64,000 nucleotides of DNA from Sarcocystis neurona (GCA_000727475.1 KL647310.1:1508849-1572848), one strand, 5' to 3'; counted from the first letter of the stretch, positions 47,787-61,400 are shown. A program made the numbers and translations. The notes: a model not told the origin generated them from the sequence alone.

Positions 47787-50462
47787 TCAGACGCCACAGG
47801 CGTCGTCGCAAATCAGGATGCGGAGAGGGACGCCATCGGGGTCTCGAAGATGGTACACTTCTGCTGCGTAGTACGGGTCGTCGCCTTTGGCGAAGGGCAC
47901 TGCTGCTGCTGCTAGCGAGGCCAGCAGCTCCTGCTCGTTCATTTGTTTACACGTCAACGTGAAGCCAAGGAACCCGCATTCGTGCGGCTGCAGCTCCGCG
48001 TACGGCCGCAGCTGCGCCCTGCGTTCTGCGTCATCGTAGACCTGTTGTAGCAGCAGCAGCACGACCCCACCACAGGAAGCAGCAGCAGCAGCATCACACA
48101 CAGGAGCATCCGGAGCCGCACCGCACGCAGGCGCAGCGGCAGCGCCACGTGCAGCAGCACCGATAGCAGCGCGCTGTGTGGTACCAGAAGGAACAGCAGC
48201 AGATACCTGGCCCTTGCATGGGACGACAGGAGTGAAGGAAAAGTCACGACGGCGACAGATGACAGCGGTTGCGCGATACAAGTCAGCTTGGCAGTTGATC
48301 GTCGTAGTAGAGAGAAGAGATAAGTTACAGCAGGAGTTCGGGTGGGTGGTTACAAGTGTAGTACTTGCAGTAACAGTGGTGGAAGTAGTCAAAATCCCAA
48401 ATGCTTGCGAATAACAGCAGGGGTAGTAGTACACAAGGGCACGCTGTAGGAAGAAACGAAAGGCCGGCTGCAATAGCAAAGGGCTACGAAATTACTGAGA
48501 GGATCAGCGTTTGACCATCATCCGTTGTGACACAGGTACTTACGCTTGTGTGGCCGTCGTGAAAGCGCCTCCAGCACCTGCGTCCACGAACGCGGAAACA
48601 TTCGTCAACAGCTATGATGCTGCATGCAGGAAGGAGGTCGCTGCAACTCTCACCTTAAGACAAATACAGGAGAAAGACTGCTCCCAAAGCCACGACCGAT
48701 TTGCATGAGAATCTAGCTCTGCCTGCTGCGGAGGCAGCGCCGTGGAGTCGGTCGTTAAGAAATACAGCGTGAGGCGGAAATCGGGGATCGCCTGCTTCGA
48801 TATCAGGCGGAACTGCAGAACCTGCAACAGCGGTCGCAGATCGCAGACCAGCCGCACCAGCAGTAGCAAGGCGTCACACCAGGAGCGAAGCCAGGGGAGC
48901 AGCAACAGCAGCAGCAGACGGGCCCCGCCAGCGGCAGCAGATCGGCAGCAGCGCAGCAAACAGGCCAGCAGCACAGCAGATCCGCAGCAGCAAAAACATC
49001 CGCACAGCGGCAGCAGCAACATTAACAGTGACCAGGTATTTTACGTCAACCGAGCAGCGGCCGGCGCCGTCCGGACTTCCGCAGCAACGGCCGCGGTCTT
49101 CTGCTCCCCCAGTCCCGGCAGCAGCGATGCCGGCAGGATCCGCCGAGGCCGCAGCGGAACCGAAGCGTTCCCACCAGCGGGTGCGTCAACCACCGTTCGC
49201 AGCAGCCGCTGCAGCAGAAGCGGTCCCACCTTTGTGTGCACATTCAGCGCACCTGCGCACGCACACGTACGCTCCCTATACATGTAGATACTTTACATGC
49301 ACGTGCAAGACTACTTTTCTTCTTCGTTTTTCGCGAGGGCGTCTTGCGGTGGACTAAGGCACGCAGCCAGGCAAGAGCCCATCTGCTGTACACTATTCTC
49401 ATGACATGGATCAGTGTATCATACAAGGAATTCTACAAGTGCACAGGCCCACCTGCACAAGTACATCCAAAAAGAAGTGCGACACACGTGTGCACATACA
49501 CGACTGCAAAATATATATATGGATACGTATACACATGCCCGTATACACACAAATACACATATCTATATATTTCACGTATGCACACACACACACACACATA
49601 CACACACAAACACACACATTACCAGACAACACGCATGCAGAAATTTGGGCGTGGATGCGTTACGTAAATATATATATATATATATGTGTATAGAGACTGA
49701 TACGTATCACGTCTACAAGCGTACTTATGTGTGATTACATGTACACCTGTATACATATGCATATGTATGTATATATATATGTATAGATTCGTACATGCGT
49801 ACGTTGGTGCACTCGTTCGTACGTATTGTGCGCACACACACATATGGAGGTGCGTATACGTATGTGTGTATCTACGTACACACATATAGATATATTCTCA
49901 GTTTAATGTATGTGAATACGCATATGCGCTTTTAGGTGTCTACGCATCCTAACATATAAATGTGCACAGGTATATATATATATACATGGACGTATCTGCA
50001 TACACACATACGCACACGTGCACTAAGAATAAAACGCATACATCTACGCACACCGGTGGGCTGTAAATCCACTCTAGCGGCCCACAGCCGCAACTGCTAA
50101 TGTGCACGTGCCTACGCACAAGAAGGCCAGCCACTGACAGACGTCTACTTATCCACCTATGTATCCATATTACTACACATACAGACTTACGTACGCACAT
50201 CCCCATATTTGTGTTTACACGCATCTGCATGGATATATGTATATATATATATATATACACGCAGCGAAGAGATACACATCTGTTAATAGAAGGAGAGAGC
50301 AGCTGATGTGTCCAGAGCGCATCTTCTACCTCCTGTCCTCTGAAGTCACTCACGCGCCTATTCAAACATACACACACTCCAGTAAACGTACGTACAATCA
50401 CATATATACATATATATACATATGTACATACATATATACATATGTATATATATATATATATA

Positions 50463-50496
<34 letters not shown>

Positions 50497-53400
50497 GCGA
50501 TCGTCACCTACCTCCGTATACCACACGTTCACCTGCACAGAGAGGTGATAAATAGTGCTGGTAGAAAGCGAGGGAAAACACAAACAGAGATATGATCGCA
50601 CTTGCTGTAGAAAGTGAATTATGCATATATATATATATATATACATATACACTCGTAGATGCAGTAGTAGGCGCACAGGGTCATACCCGCTGGTAAAAAG
50701 CAAGGGAAGCCGCAGGGTCGCGTACACGTAATTCTACGTGATGGAAGAGCGGTCTGGACCCCAGAGGCGGACACTCTTCGCTGCCAAGTCGGCTGAGCGT
50801 GCGCCTGTGTCTCTGCTGTTGCATGCCGTCTCTCCGCACAAAATTGTACTCAGAGAGACGCTGCAAGAGGCGCAGGCGAAAGTCCTCCAAGTCTAGGCAG
50901 GTCACCGCGAAATTTACGTCAGCAAACTGCGCTGCTGCTCCCGTCCTTATCATGTGAGAAGACAGCGACACCTGCGCTGCATTTACGTCCTGCAGAACAT
51001 CAGGGATACAGGAACAGCACGCCGTCCACCGAAGAAAGAAAAAGCGGAAGAAGAGAAGGAAGCACAGCAAGAGCACAGCAGCAAGAGCACTCGCTGCCTC
51101 ACGGCGACACGTACATACCGCATGGTCAGCCTTGTGTCAGCAGCAGCTGCTGCAGCAACAGCGTCAGCCCGAGTGGAGCACGGGCGTGGACACCAGTGCC
51201 AGCCCGCGTAAGGAAAGCAACACCAGGGCAGGCAGAGGAACCGTAGGGAGAGCTGGGATCCGGCACGCACACATATCTGGATAACTCACGCATTCAGAAG
51301 GTACACAGGCGTGCAACTGTCCACATGTACATATATATATATACATACGCGCACATGAACACGCACCCATTTATTCATACGCGGGTCCCCCGCAAAAAAA
51401 CGTATACCCATATATATATATATATATCTGTGCGCGTACATATATACACATATACAGATATCCCTATATCGACACACAACATATATGTATATATATAATG
51501 GATCTGTGGACGTAGAGCATTCCACACACGCCTATACATGTATGAATACGTATACACATAGGTACGTCCACATATATATATATACACACACGAATTCACA
51601 CGGGTACTTACGTCTGCATCCGTATGCGCACGTAGTTACACCTGTGTAAATGCACGGAATAGCCGTGGGTACACGTCTTCACACATGTCTATTTAGACGT
51701 ACGTACACAAGAACGGACCCTCCTCGCTATATATGATTAGTCACAACCAGTCACCTGCATACACTTAGGTGCTCGCACTTGGGGTCACAGACATACAGCA
51801 GGTGGGGGCCACGAACACCGCAGACCGACACTCTGCCTCCATCTTTTCCTCGTGAATTCCTGCATACGGCTTTGCATTCATGCTTATCTCCCTCTGTCTC
51901 TCCGCCTACACGTGTTACGTGTACACACACATATCTACACATACATATATATATATATATATATACAGGTTTGTACAGAGGTTTCCATATATGTGAGTAT
52001 CACTCCGTACGTATGACCGTCGACAGTCTACATGGAGGTGCTGTCTCTACACGGTTGCGTCCATAAACGTGTGCGTGTGAATACGGATGCCTACATATGT
52101 ATACACATATATGTATACATAAATGTGTATGTGTATATCGATCTTTAGAGAGAGAGCAGGAGACCAATGCATACCAGTATGTGTAAGCGAGAAAGACGTG
52201 GAGAGGAGGATGGCCCTGGGTTTTTTTCACTGTGACGTACCGATACAGAGAAAGCGAGACGAGAGAAGACATCTGCATGCACATGGTGATACGGCTTGGG
52301 CGTGATGCCTGCTCCCTCCGGCTGTAGCGCCGGCGGGATAATTTCTAGAATTAGTTCGTGATTTCCCTGTTTGTAAAAGCACTCCATCGCTTCTGGGGAC
52401 GCTTTTGCTGCAGGCAGGAAACAGCGCACAGCTGCACGCACACAACCAGACAGTAAAGCCTTGTGCGAGCGAAACGCGGCTGCTCTTTTATCCTCTGCGT
52501 CTGTGTCTTGCCCCTCACTTCGTCGATTTTCTGCTTCGCGGTTCACGCCCTCGCTGTTGGTCCGAGTGCTGCTGCGGCTGCGATGCGTGCTGCCTCGTCT
52601 TGTGCAGCTGCACCTGCTCCTGTCGCGTAGCACCACGACCTTCGCTGCAGCAGCTCCCGCGGCAGGGGCCGCGACGTGCGCTCCTTGTCGCTGCTGCTGC
52701 TGCCGCCAGCGGCCCCTCCAGGCTCGTGCTCGTGTTTCTGCTGCTGCACTTGTCTTCTTCGCCTATTGCAGCTCCACTCCCTCCACTCGTGACTTGCCGA
52801 CTGCTACGCGGGCTGCTGCCGCAGCGCACGCGTACGACGTAAGCCAACGACTATACGCGAGTATGACTGCTAGAATCACTCTCATACCTGCAACTGGTGT
52901 GCTGCTACTCCTATTACTATCCCTTGTACTGCTGCGAGAATTACGGTTCTCGCTGCTGTGCTCCTGTGGCTGATAATAGTACACTGCACCTCCTGCTACC
53001 ATTGTGACTGCTATGGCACTGCCATTAGTGAAGCAACCCGTCATCTGATCAGTTCTCTTACCCCCCGCATTCTCTCTTGCTCCAGCTGCAACTGCTGCTA
53101 ATGTTGTTACACTGCTAGTCCACGGGTGCAACTACTAGACCCTCATGGAGAACCGCCAGTCGCGCTGCACCGGCGTGATGCTGCGTCCTGCTAATGCTGC
53201 ACTGCCTTGGTCTCGCCGCCCAGAAGACCTCCTTCACCCCACGCTTCCTCGGCTGCAGCGGGACCGGTGACTACCGTGCCAGCAATGTGAGCAGCAGGAG
53301 AGCCCACCGCCGCACACAGCCACACCAGCAGTCTCCGCAGCTCCACCAGCAGCAGCGTCTGCTGGCAGCAGACGACTGTGTCTCTCCTGCGCGTCGTTTC

Positions 53401-54898
53401 TTTTTCTGGTCGCACAGCAGCACCGGCAATAATGCATCTCTTCGCTGCCTCTTCCTTGTCTTTCACAGTAGCACCAGCAGCAACAGCGTAGCTTACAGGC
53501 GGATGGAGCAAGAGCAGCAGGGGGGGGAACTCTGACCGACGTTGCAGCAGGTCTGGCGCATCCAGCATCGCCCGTACCGTGGCAGCCGACGCAGTAAGGA
53601 GAATCTTTCTTCTTTTCCAAAAGCCAGGTGCGCTCCCTCTCTTCTTCAATCCGGAGACTGCCTGCTTTCTGCAGTGCTTCAGAACTGTCGGAGCCGTCGA
53701 ACCCCGCCTTCTTCTGTGACCACTCCCCAAAAAACGGGGACCCTGCTGCCCCCCCTGCCTCCCCTGGGATTGCTGCAGACAGTGAGTACTCTGTTGCTGT
53801 TTCCCTTGCTGTTGCTTCCCATTTCTCCCGTTCCTCCTCCTCCTGCTCCTCTCCTGCTGCTGCTGCTGCCTCGTCAGTCTCTTCTCGCTTCCATCCTGTT
53901 GCTGATGCTGCTGCCAACACAGCGGGACTGCACGTTCTTTCTGCTGCGCGTCCGATTTCCATTCTCCTGCTGCTCTCTCTGCCCCCGGCTGCTTCTCTCG
54001 CTGCCGCGTCTCCGTCCTCTCCGACCTGCTGCCGCCGCTCAGCAGCACCAGGAGCCGCACCAGGCGTCCACTCAAGAGTGTAGTCGCTGCCATCGCGATG
54101 TTTGTCGCCGTTCCCACCGCCCGGTCCCCCCAACCAGCTGCTTCGGCTACTGATGCTCCTACTCAGTGTCTCGGTATCGTTGCCGCTGCCCCCCAGCATT
54201 GCTTTGCTGCTGCTGCCGCTGTTGTCGCCTCCCGTCACTCCGGAGGTGCTGCTGCTGCCGGCGCTGCTGCTGCTGCTGCTTCGACTGCTGCTGCCGATCT
54301 GGGTGCGCGGGGTGCTGGCACTAAAGCCACCGGGGCTGTTGCTGCTGCTGGCATCTAGACGAGGGCTGCTGCCGCTGTGGAGGTGGGGTCGTTTGCAGGT
54401 ACTGTTGCGTCTGCTGCTAGCAACCGAGCGATGCGCAGGCGAGCGCCGCGATAAAAGACTGCTGCTGCTTCGACCGAGCCACCGAATTTCAGGCGGCAGT
54501 GACGGGTGCAAGAGCTGCATGCCTATTCTGCGTATGTAGAAATCTTCTGCCAGCAGCGGAGGCTTGCAGGCACGGAGTCGGACCGATGTCAGTCGCAGCA
54601 GAGAAGGCACTGCTTCAGCAGGAGGGGCCGCGGCCGGGCTCCCTGCAGCAGGCACGGGCGCCGTGAGTAAATGGGAAGACCCACTTCGAAAAGAAGAGCT
54701 TCTGCAGACGTACGCCATTCCCTCACTCACTTGACTCTGCAGCCCTGCGCTGCTCCCTCTGCTGCCGGTGCTCCCTGCTGAGCTCGCCCTACTACCACGG
54801 CGTGCGCTGCTGCCGTCGGCTTGCTCCTCGCTGCTGCAGCCTGCGAAGAAGTCGGAGAGACACGAAGAGAGACAGAGAGAGAATGAGAGGAAGCACAT
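47787..54898 (-). CDS. Two-domain glyoxalase-I-like (VOC) protein, ligand-poor
   Basis: Glyoxalase I converts the methylglyoxal-glutathione hemithioacetal to lactoylglutathione and needs a metal held by four ligands (human GLO1 Gln33, Glu99, His126, Glu172). Exons on minus, gene order: first exon from 54898 (or ATG 54718) ending somewhere in 53.2-54.1 kb; 52407-52283; 50989-50687; 48821-48654; 48041-47787. The last four keep phase. Domain 1: LLRLTSVRLRAC, EDFYIRRIGMQLL, a long Ser/Gly/Arg insertion, DYTLEW, QGNHELILEII, FADVNFAVTCLDL. Domain 2: FHHVELRVRDPAASLAFYQR joined to VLQFRLIS, FRLTLYFLTTD (the GLO1 FSLYFL strand), HECGFLGFTL, and DPDGVPLRIL near the TGA stop. By motif alignment domain 2 has His for Gln33 but Cys, Phe and Arg at the other three ligand positions; domain 1 keeps the first Glu but has Asp for His126. 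It may be a degenerate or repurposed member. Confidence 0.65.
48822..50686 (-). other. Intron in the glyoxalase-like gene, dense in microsatellites
   Basis: Donor GTATGA at 50686, acceptor TTGCAG before 48821; joining gives FYQR-VLQFRLIS, matching GLO1 FYTRVLG. It holds (CA)n at about 49575-49620 and several TA runs (49667-49686, 50237-50258, 50400-50496, 50625-50645). The 48860-49220 part is CAG-rich. Confidence 0.7.
50990..52282 (-). other. Intron in the glyoxalase-like gene
   Basis: Donor GTGCATGC at 52282, acceptor GTTCTGCAG before 50989. It contains TA runs near 51330, 51413-51427, 51570-51585 and 51944-51965. No antisense gene is apparent. Confidence 0.55.
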
Positions 54899-57800
54899 AC
54901 GGCCAACAGACGCAGTTCCTACAGACGCTCACACGCCATTAATCCGTATACCTCTGCAGAGACGCCCGCACAGAAGAGAGGCCGGCGGTAGCACATTGCA
55001 CGCCGGGGAAAGGCATGCACGCCTATCCAGAAGACACGCATGCATCTGCGCGCACGCCAGTGTTCTCTGCTGTGGACGAGACCGTGGGCGGGGATAAACC
55101 TTGATGAGGCGCGGCGTCCGGTGGACCTATGCACGCAGTTTTCTGCTGCACGTGTGCGCGAGCAACTGCTACAGTTCTCCGTGGTCGAGGACACGCCCCC
55201 AAGAAGCGGGTTGTCTGCATGCAGCATGCACCTAGATGCCACGAAGGACGTATGCACGCAGCCGTGCGTGTGCACGCATGCGCGCACGCACCCCTTCTCC
55301 GTACGTGTGTAATTACGCATGCAAGCTGCGTATCATGCGGACACCTGTGCATGCACTCCTCCGTATACACGTCGACTCGCATGCAAGTCCTCTTCCTACA
55401 TCCCTTTACAAGCTCCCAGCTGCGTCAGTCCCCGTACGCATGCGGTGTGCCTGCGCTTCCGCATTCTCCGTAAGTCCGTACGTGCTGGTGCAACTGCTGA
55501 GATGACGTGTGTGCAGCGACGCATCCACTTCCCACTTTTTGTGTGAACAAGCATAGGCCGCTGTTTGTTCCCCACGCGCACGTTCAAAGAAAGTGTTCGC
55601 CACAAACAGTCACCTGCATGCAATGCCCGTGGACAAAGGAGTACACGCGGACATGCTGCTTTTCTCTCAAGAAGTATCTGGGTAATAGGAGGGGACAACA
55701 CCCACCAGGAGACGAGCTCTCCACTGGCTTCTTCCCCTCCGGGAGGATGATAGTCGGCAGTTTCTCCATGGCGTCGCTTTGGCAGACGAGAGTAGGCTTG
55801 AGAGATTAACGTTACAAGATTCGTCGATGAGAAGAAGAACAGCACGGCAGAGGAGACGGACAGAGTGGAAGGCAGAACTCGCAAGAGGGGGGAAGAGAAA
55901 ATAGAGAAGCGAAGAAGACAGGAAAGACGTCACGAAGCGCCCACTGTTTCAGCAGAGCTGCTCTTGTTGATACAGCAGCTCCTAACCGCTCTCACGGGGT
56001 GTTGTTGGAATTCAGTCGCTGCTGCTGCTGCTGTACCGCCCAGCTGCTTCAACGCCCGGTCCTGCTACTGCCGATGCTGCTGTGACCAGCGGAAAACACT
56101 GCCGGTTTCTGTGTCGCCGCCGTCCTTGCCTGTCCTCCTGCTGCAGCTGAAGATTAGCCTATCCGCGCTGCTGTGGTTACAACTGCTGCTCTCCCCGCTG
56201 CGCCTCCTGTTGAGCGCCACGTGTGTGTGTGCGTTTGTGCTCCACCTCCGGCTTGGTTGCTGCAACCGCTCCCTTCCTGCTGCGGTGCTTGCTCATCCCC
56301 CTTACTTGCTGCTGTCACCGCTCCTGCTGTCGGTTCCTTGCCGACGATGCACCTGCGATCCTGAGTGTCTGTGCTGCTGCGGCTGCTGCGTGGCGTCTCC
56401 CCTATACAAGTCGCGCGTTTCTTGACAGAGAGACCTGCGTAGAGCAGGCCGCCTAAACGGTAACGCAGCGCGAGCAAAAACCGGCAGCAACGTTCAGCAA
56501 TGGCTGCTATGATAGCGGCAAAGAAACAAGATAGTATCCGTCTGCGCAACACACTCGTGTCCTGCTTCTACATGCTTGTTTACCAGTGTTCCTCGCCTTC
56601 CTGCGGACGCTGCTGCTGCTCAACGCCTCGCGCAGCACTGCTCGCCTCGCACACACGACTGCGCTGGGCCGCCTGCTGCTGTTGCTGGTGCTGCTGTTGC
56701 TCGTGTTTGCTGCTGGTGGTGGTGCTGTTGCTGCTGGTGCTGTTGCTTCTGGTGCTGCTGTTGCTTCTGGTGCTGCTGTTGCTTCTGGCGCTGCTGTTGT
56801 TGCTGGTGCTGCTGTCGTTGCTGGTGCTGCTGTTGGTCTTGCTGCTGTTGCTCCTGGTGCTGCTGTTGCTCCTGGTGCTGCTGTTAGTGATGGTGTTGCT
56901 GGTGGCTCTGTTGGTGGTGCTGCTGTTGCTCCTGGTGCTGGTGTTGCTGGTGCTGCTGTTGCTGGTGCTGCTGTTGCGGGTGGCGCTGTTGGTGGTGCTG
57001 TTGCTGCTGCTGCGGATCCTGATGTAACTACTGCTATGGCTATTGCCGCTCGTGCTGCTGTTGTTGGAGTGCTCCTGCAGTAAGCAGGCACGCTTGACTT
57101 GGCAGCCTGTGAGGAACGCCGTGTTCCCCTGGAGGTGGAGTCGATGGACACTCAGAGAGACGATAGATACATCTCACCCTGAAGTAACCACCGAAATATA
57201 CGCTCCATCTCCTGTACGTACAGATATATATATATATATATATATTGCGTAATTTTAGGAATATATGCATACACAATTGTAGTACGTCGTCTGTAACTGC
57301 AGTAACGTAGACATCGCTACATACAAACTTATAGCCACAGACTCCGTTGACGTGTACGGAGGCATAGAGAGATACACAGGAGATAGAGAAGTAGCGACTC
57401 TTATGTAGTAGGCTCTACAAGTATTTCCCCTATTGGTGTGGCTGCGGAATTTCTGAAGGCGAGGCTGTTTCTACAGCTTCCCCGTAAGAAGTCGCGGTCT
57501 CTGTGGCACTCAAACGAACGGTAGAAGCGGCGAGCGAAAGGTGCGTCGAGACTGGAGTGATACTACTACTCCAGTCGAAAATCCGATCCCCCAGCAATCC
57601 ATCACGACGACGTCCTCCTGCTCGCGTCACGATTTTTGATAGACATGGACACGGATGCGTTCTGTTCCTTGTTTTGCATTCCTCGCACAACGAGATCCCA
57701 CCTGTGACTCGCTGTCGGTGTATGTTTCCCTGCGCTGACTTACGTATAGACGTCGGCGCGAACGTACGTGTACTCGTATGGTCGGTCACTTAGAGGAAGA

Positions 57801-58400
57801 AGGGAGAGGTGTCCACGGCGACACGCGTGGCAACACAGAGTCTCGACTTACTTTTGGGGGCACGAGTACAAGAAGAACGTACGTACATACGTGTAGAATG
57901 TACTGCCTCGTCAAGGGGGAATGCAGATTTGATTACAGAGACCCAGGGGCGCGTTCAACGGGACTCACGGCTCTAGAAGGACGTACGACTCCTACGGTGC
58001 GTGACGGTGCTGCGAATCTAAAATGACAAACCTCCATCAGTATACGTATATTTATATGCAGCTCTCTATAAATATAGGTCTGGACATATATATTTATATG
58101 TATGTATATGCATACAGGTTGATTATATTTACACAAGAAGCAATATCTGTGGCCGTACGGTCACACGGAAGGCCCGCCTGTGGTGACGCGTGCGCACGGG
58201 TGTCACCGGAAGAGTAACAAATGTACCGCAGGACAGTCAAACGAAGTCCGCTGGGACCACAGGAGTTCTCTTGGCGGTGACAAGAAAAGCGGGGAGGTAG
58301 TGGACATGGGGGGCTGTAAAGGATTGCCACTAAATACACAGTATTCATACATTAATGAGAAGCTGCCTTTTCAATAAATCGGGAGACCTCTGAGTTTCCA
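54899..58400. other. Low-complexity region upstream of the glyoxalase-like gene
   Basis: No gene is supported. 55.0-55.5 kb is rich in CGCACGCATGC-type words. 55.86-56.45 kb is purine-rich, then CTG-rich. 56.68-57.02 kb is a minisatellite (listed separately). A TA run lies at 57226-57244. Frames such as 57430-57789 minus and 57503-57793 plus overlap each other with no domain. Confidence 0.4.
56680..57020. repeat. GCTGTTGCTGGTGCT minisatellite
   Basis: About 20 imperfect 15-bp units (TGCTGTTGCTGGTGC and variants). The plus frame at 56586-57083 encodes Gly/Ala/Val repeats (GAAVASGAAVASG). The minus frame encodes mucin-like Ala/Pro/Thr repeats (ATAAPEATAAPEA). Another plus frame gives Leu/Val only. 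Which, if any, is translated is unknown; neither long frame has a supported ATG start. Confidence 0.75.
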
Positions 58401-61400
58401 CGTTGGCTCTAGTTATAATAAACTTGTTCCGACAACCGTGACGGACGGGAAGCCGGCGAATCTACGCGAATAGAAGGCACGAAAGCTCTGCAACAAGGAA
58501 ACGGAGACGAGGAAGGCGTCTCACTCCACAGTGCGGACGTTTGTTGTGGACGATCCTCAGGCTGACCGAGGAAGTGAACGAGAACAACCTGTTTAGGTGG
58601 GCGGAAACTGTGGAAAAACAAGCGGCAGAGACAGGGAAAGGAAAGGGAGGAAAAGAGATGCGGGATATTTCTGCAGTGGTGGTGGTTGACTGCGGCGGGC
58701 CGCCGAATACAGCGACTGGCCTTGCAGCATGAATCGCCGTAAAGGTGGAGAAAGAAAAACGAAATAATACTTGCCCTTCTCCTGCCCATCGGAACAGAAG
58801 GATCGCAAGACGAAGACGATAAACGAAGAACGGCAACTACGAAAAAGGACGCACGCGAATTCCAGCGTGTTTAAGAGGAAAACTTCGGCGGGTGAACAAC
58901 AGAAAGAAGGAACAGATAGACCATGAGCCGCAAGAATACACCAAGTATACGACGAGCAGAATTCTTAAGATAGGAAATGCAGAACGATGGGAGCGAGAGG
59001 ACCAACCACTGCGAAGTTCATCTATATATAGGTGGATATAGAAGTATATGTATATGCAAATGTGTATGTCCATGTGGGTGTGTGTATTCGTACATACACA
59101 AGCGACATCCCCTCTAGTGCAATAATAGCAACACTGGGATACATTATGATTTTGTATAAAGGTCGTACTTGTCAGTACCTGTAGACGTACGTATTTAGGG
59201 TCTTATTGCGCGTGCGCCCACGTAATTTTGTGTGTTGAGGTTGTGCAGGAGCAGGAGGAGAAAAGGCGCTGAAACGATATACCCGTTCCTTCCAGGAAGT
59301 CGCCTGTGAGGCAGACCGCGGTGCTGTCAGTTATTCGAAACACGTTGCACAAAAACTTTTGTAACACTTGCTGCATCTCTATTTTTCTTCAACGAAACGT
59401 CTGCGAACAGATTAACGGCTAGCAGTGCGCTCCTCCGCTCGCTGCTCGGCCGGATACCATCGGCGCACTCGGCACAAGCCCTGCCGTATACGTAGGTGTA
59501 TGAATACACCTACACTATACATACGTGTATATGTTCACGTGTAGTACGCATAAAGACAGACAAGTAGATACACTTATGTGTATATATGTACTGTAGCCAT
59601 ATGTATATATGTATATATACATACATACATTTAGTATACGTACAGATAACGAGATACACTTTATATATATATGTATACATGTATATATACAAAATGCATA
59701 TAAACGGATAGACAGATACACTTACGTACGTGTGTGTATGTTATATTAATATGTGTATATATGTATTAATATATACATATATGTATACATTTAAGGTACA
59801 TACAGACGGACTGACAGATACACCTCTGTCCGCGTATGTATACATATATATATATATATATATATATGTATGATACATCCAGGTGGATAGATATATACAC
59901 TTACGTATGTATATGTGTGCACGTATTTATATGCATGCATGTGCACAGAAAAGGCGAGGCAGAGACAAAGCGACCGATCTAGTACTCAAGTATTTTGTGA
60001 CATCGCAGGGACAGAGCGACCCGTGTACTATTTTGTGATAACGCATCCACATTCTTTCTAATTGCGAGGTGTCACGCCACATGCTGATAAACTACAAGTA
60101 CTACTACCTCCTCGTGCATCTCTGACAGGATGGTGTGTGTGCGTGTGCAGATGTGCATATCACGGTTGGACAAGTACCGCGATCCTGTGGTGTTTCGGTG
60201 TTTTCGTGTCTAGACTCTACCATGTCTGTGCAGACGCACATACACGAAGTAACTTTCATAAGTTGCTGGCGCATCACTTGCGCCGAATTCGTGCCCACCG
60301 TACTGGGCATATCTGTCTTCGATAAACAGGTACGTATGTAAATATATACGCGTACAGCTGTATTCAAGTCGTAATTCAGGCTACAGACATATAATATAAA
60401 GATATAGACTCTCTTACAAAACTCTCTTGCGCAAGTGTACGCTACGCGAAAGGTGTGCGCTAAACAATGAGAATGGGCTCGCATCCGTATCTAGATACAA
60501 CTCAGGCACATCCGCGTGGAGGGCAGGCTACATTCCCGCCCAGCTGCAGAGATATACAAACATATATACGTATATGTGTGTATATGCATGCGCGCACATA
60601 TGCATCTTTCCTGCGTAAGTTTCCATCAGTGGTCTACATATCTATGTATCTATCTCAATCTCTGTCTCTATGTATATATAGCTTTTTATTCACATGCACA
60701 CACACACACACAAGTACATGGATCTAAACAGAGACAAAACTGGTAGAGCGTTGTTCGAAAGGGGGACGTCGGAAGTTCTACCTAACGGGAAGGTCTTACG
60801 GATATACCATGTAAGGCCGTGTATTTACTTTGTTTCCTAAAATTTTACCTACGGTCTGTGTATCCACGTGTCTACGGAGGGAGACTGCTGCTGGAGTACA
60901 CTACCCCCCTCTTTGTTTCTGTGATGTTTTCCCTTCAAAATGGTTTCTCCTTAACGAAGTTGACTACCATTGCCCTTGTGAAGTACAGTTTTACGCTTCG
61001 TTCGCGGAATCAGCTTCGCGTCCAGACGTTCCTCATCCAGCCGCATTTCACCTTGGGTCACGTTTTCGCTCGGGCCTTTCTGTTCCCAGCTACTTAACAT
61101 TCGTTGTTTCACCTTTTCTTCTCAGTGGTTCTCTAGAGCAGAGCCTGATACAATAAAAGAGAGGTAAACGTTTAAGAAAAGGCTAATACTCGCATGCCTG
61201 TTCCCTGGTGGTGTCTCCCTGCAGAAATATTCCCACTTGTCAGTCTGCGTGCACACCATTCTGTTGACAAAAAAAGGACACATACATATATACATGTACA
61301 TATATATATATACATACATACATACATACATACAAATGTGTATGTGTACATACGCGTGTGTTTGCGTGTGGTTGGCTGCGCTGCTGGTGCTGCATTCACA

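Noticed and set aside
49411..50727. Many Tyr/Ile/Cys/Val-rich frames on both strands
   Set aside because: Translations of TA and CA microsatellites in an intron of the glyoxalase-like gene.
53191..54117. Second minus-strand frame (308 codons) overlapping the glyoxalase-like exon
   Set aside because: Rich in Arg/Gln from the same triplets in another phase. Its tail reads somewhat like protein, so a phase-shifted exon is possible, but no motif supports it.
53194..54539. Plus-strand Leu/Pro-rich and Ser-rich frames
   Set aside because: They are shadows of the low-complexity insertion of the minus-strand glyoxalase-like gene; composition is explained by CTG/GCT triplets.
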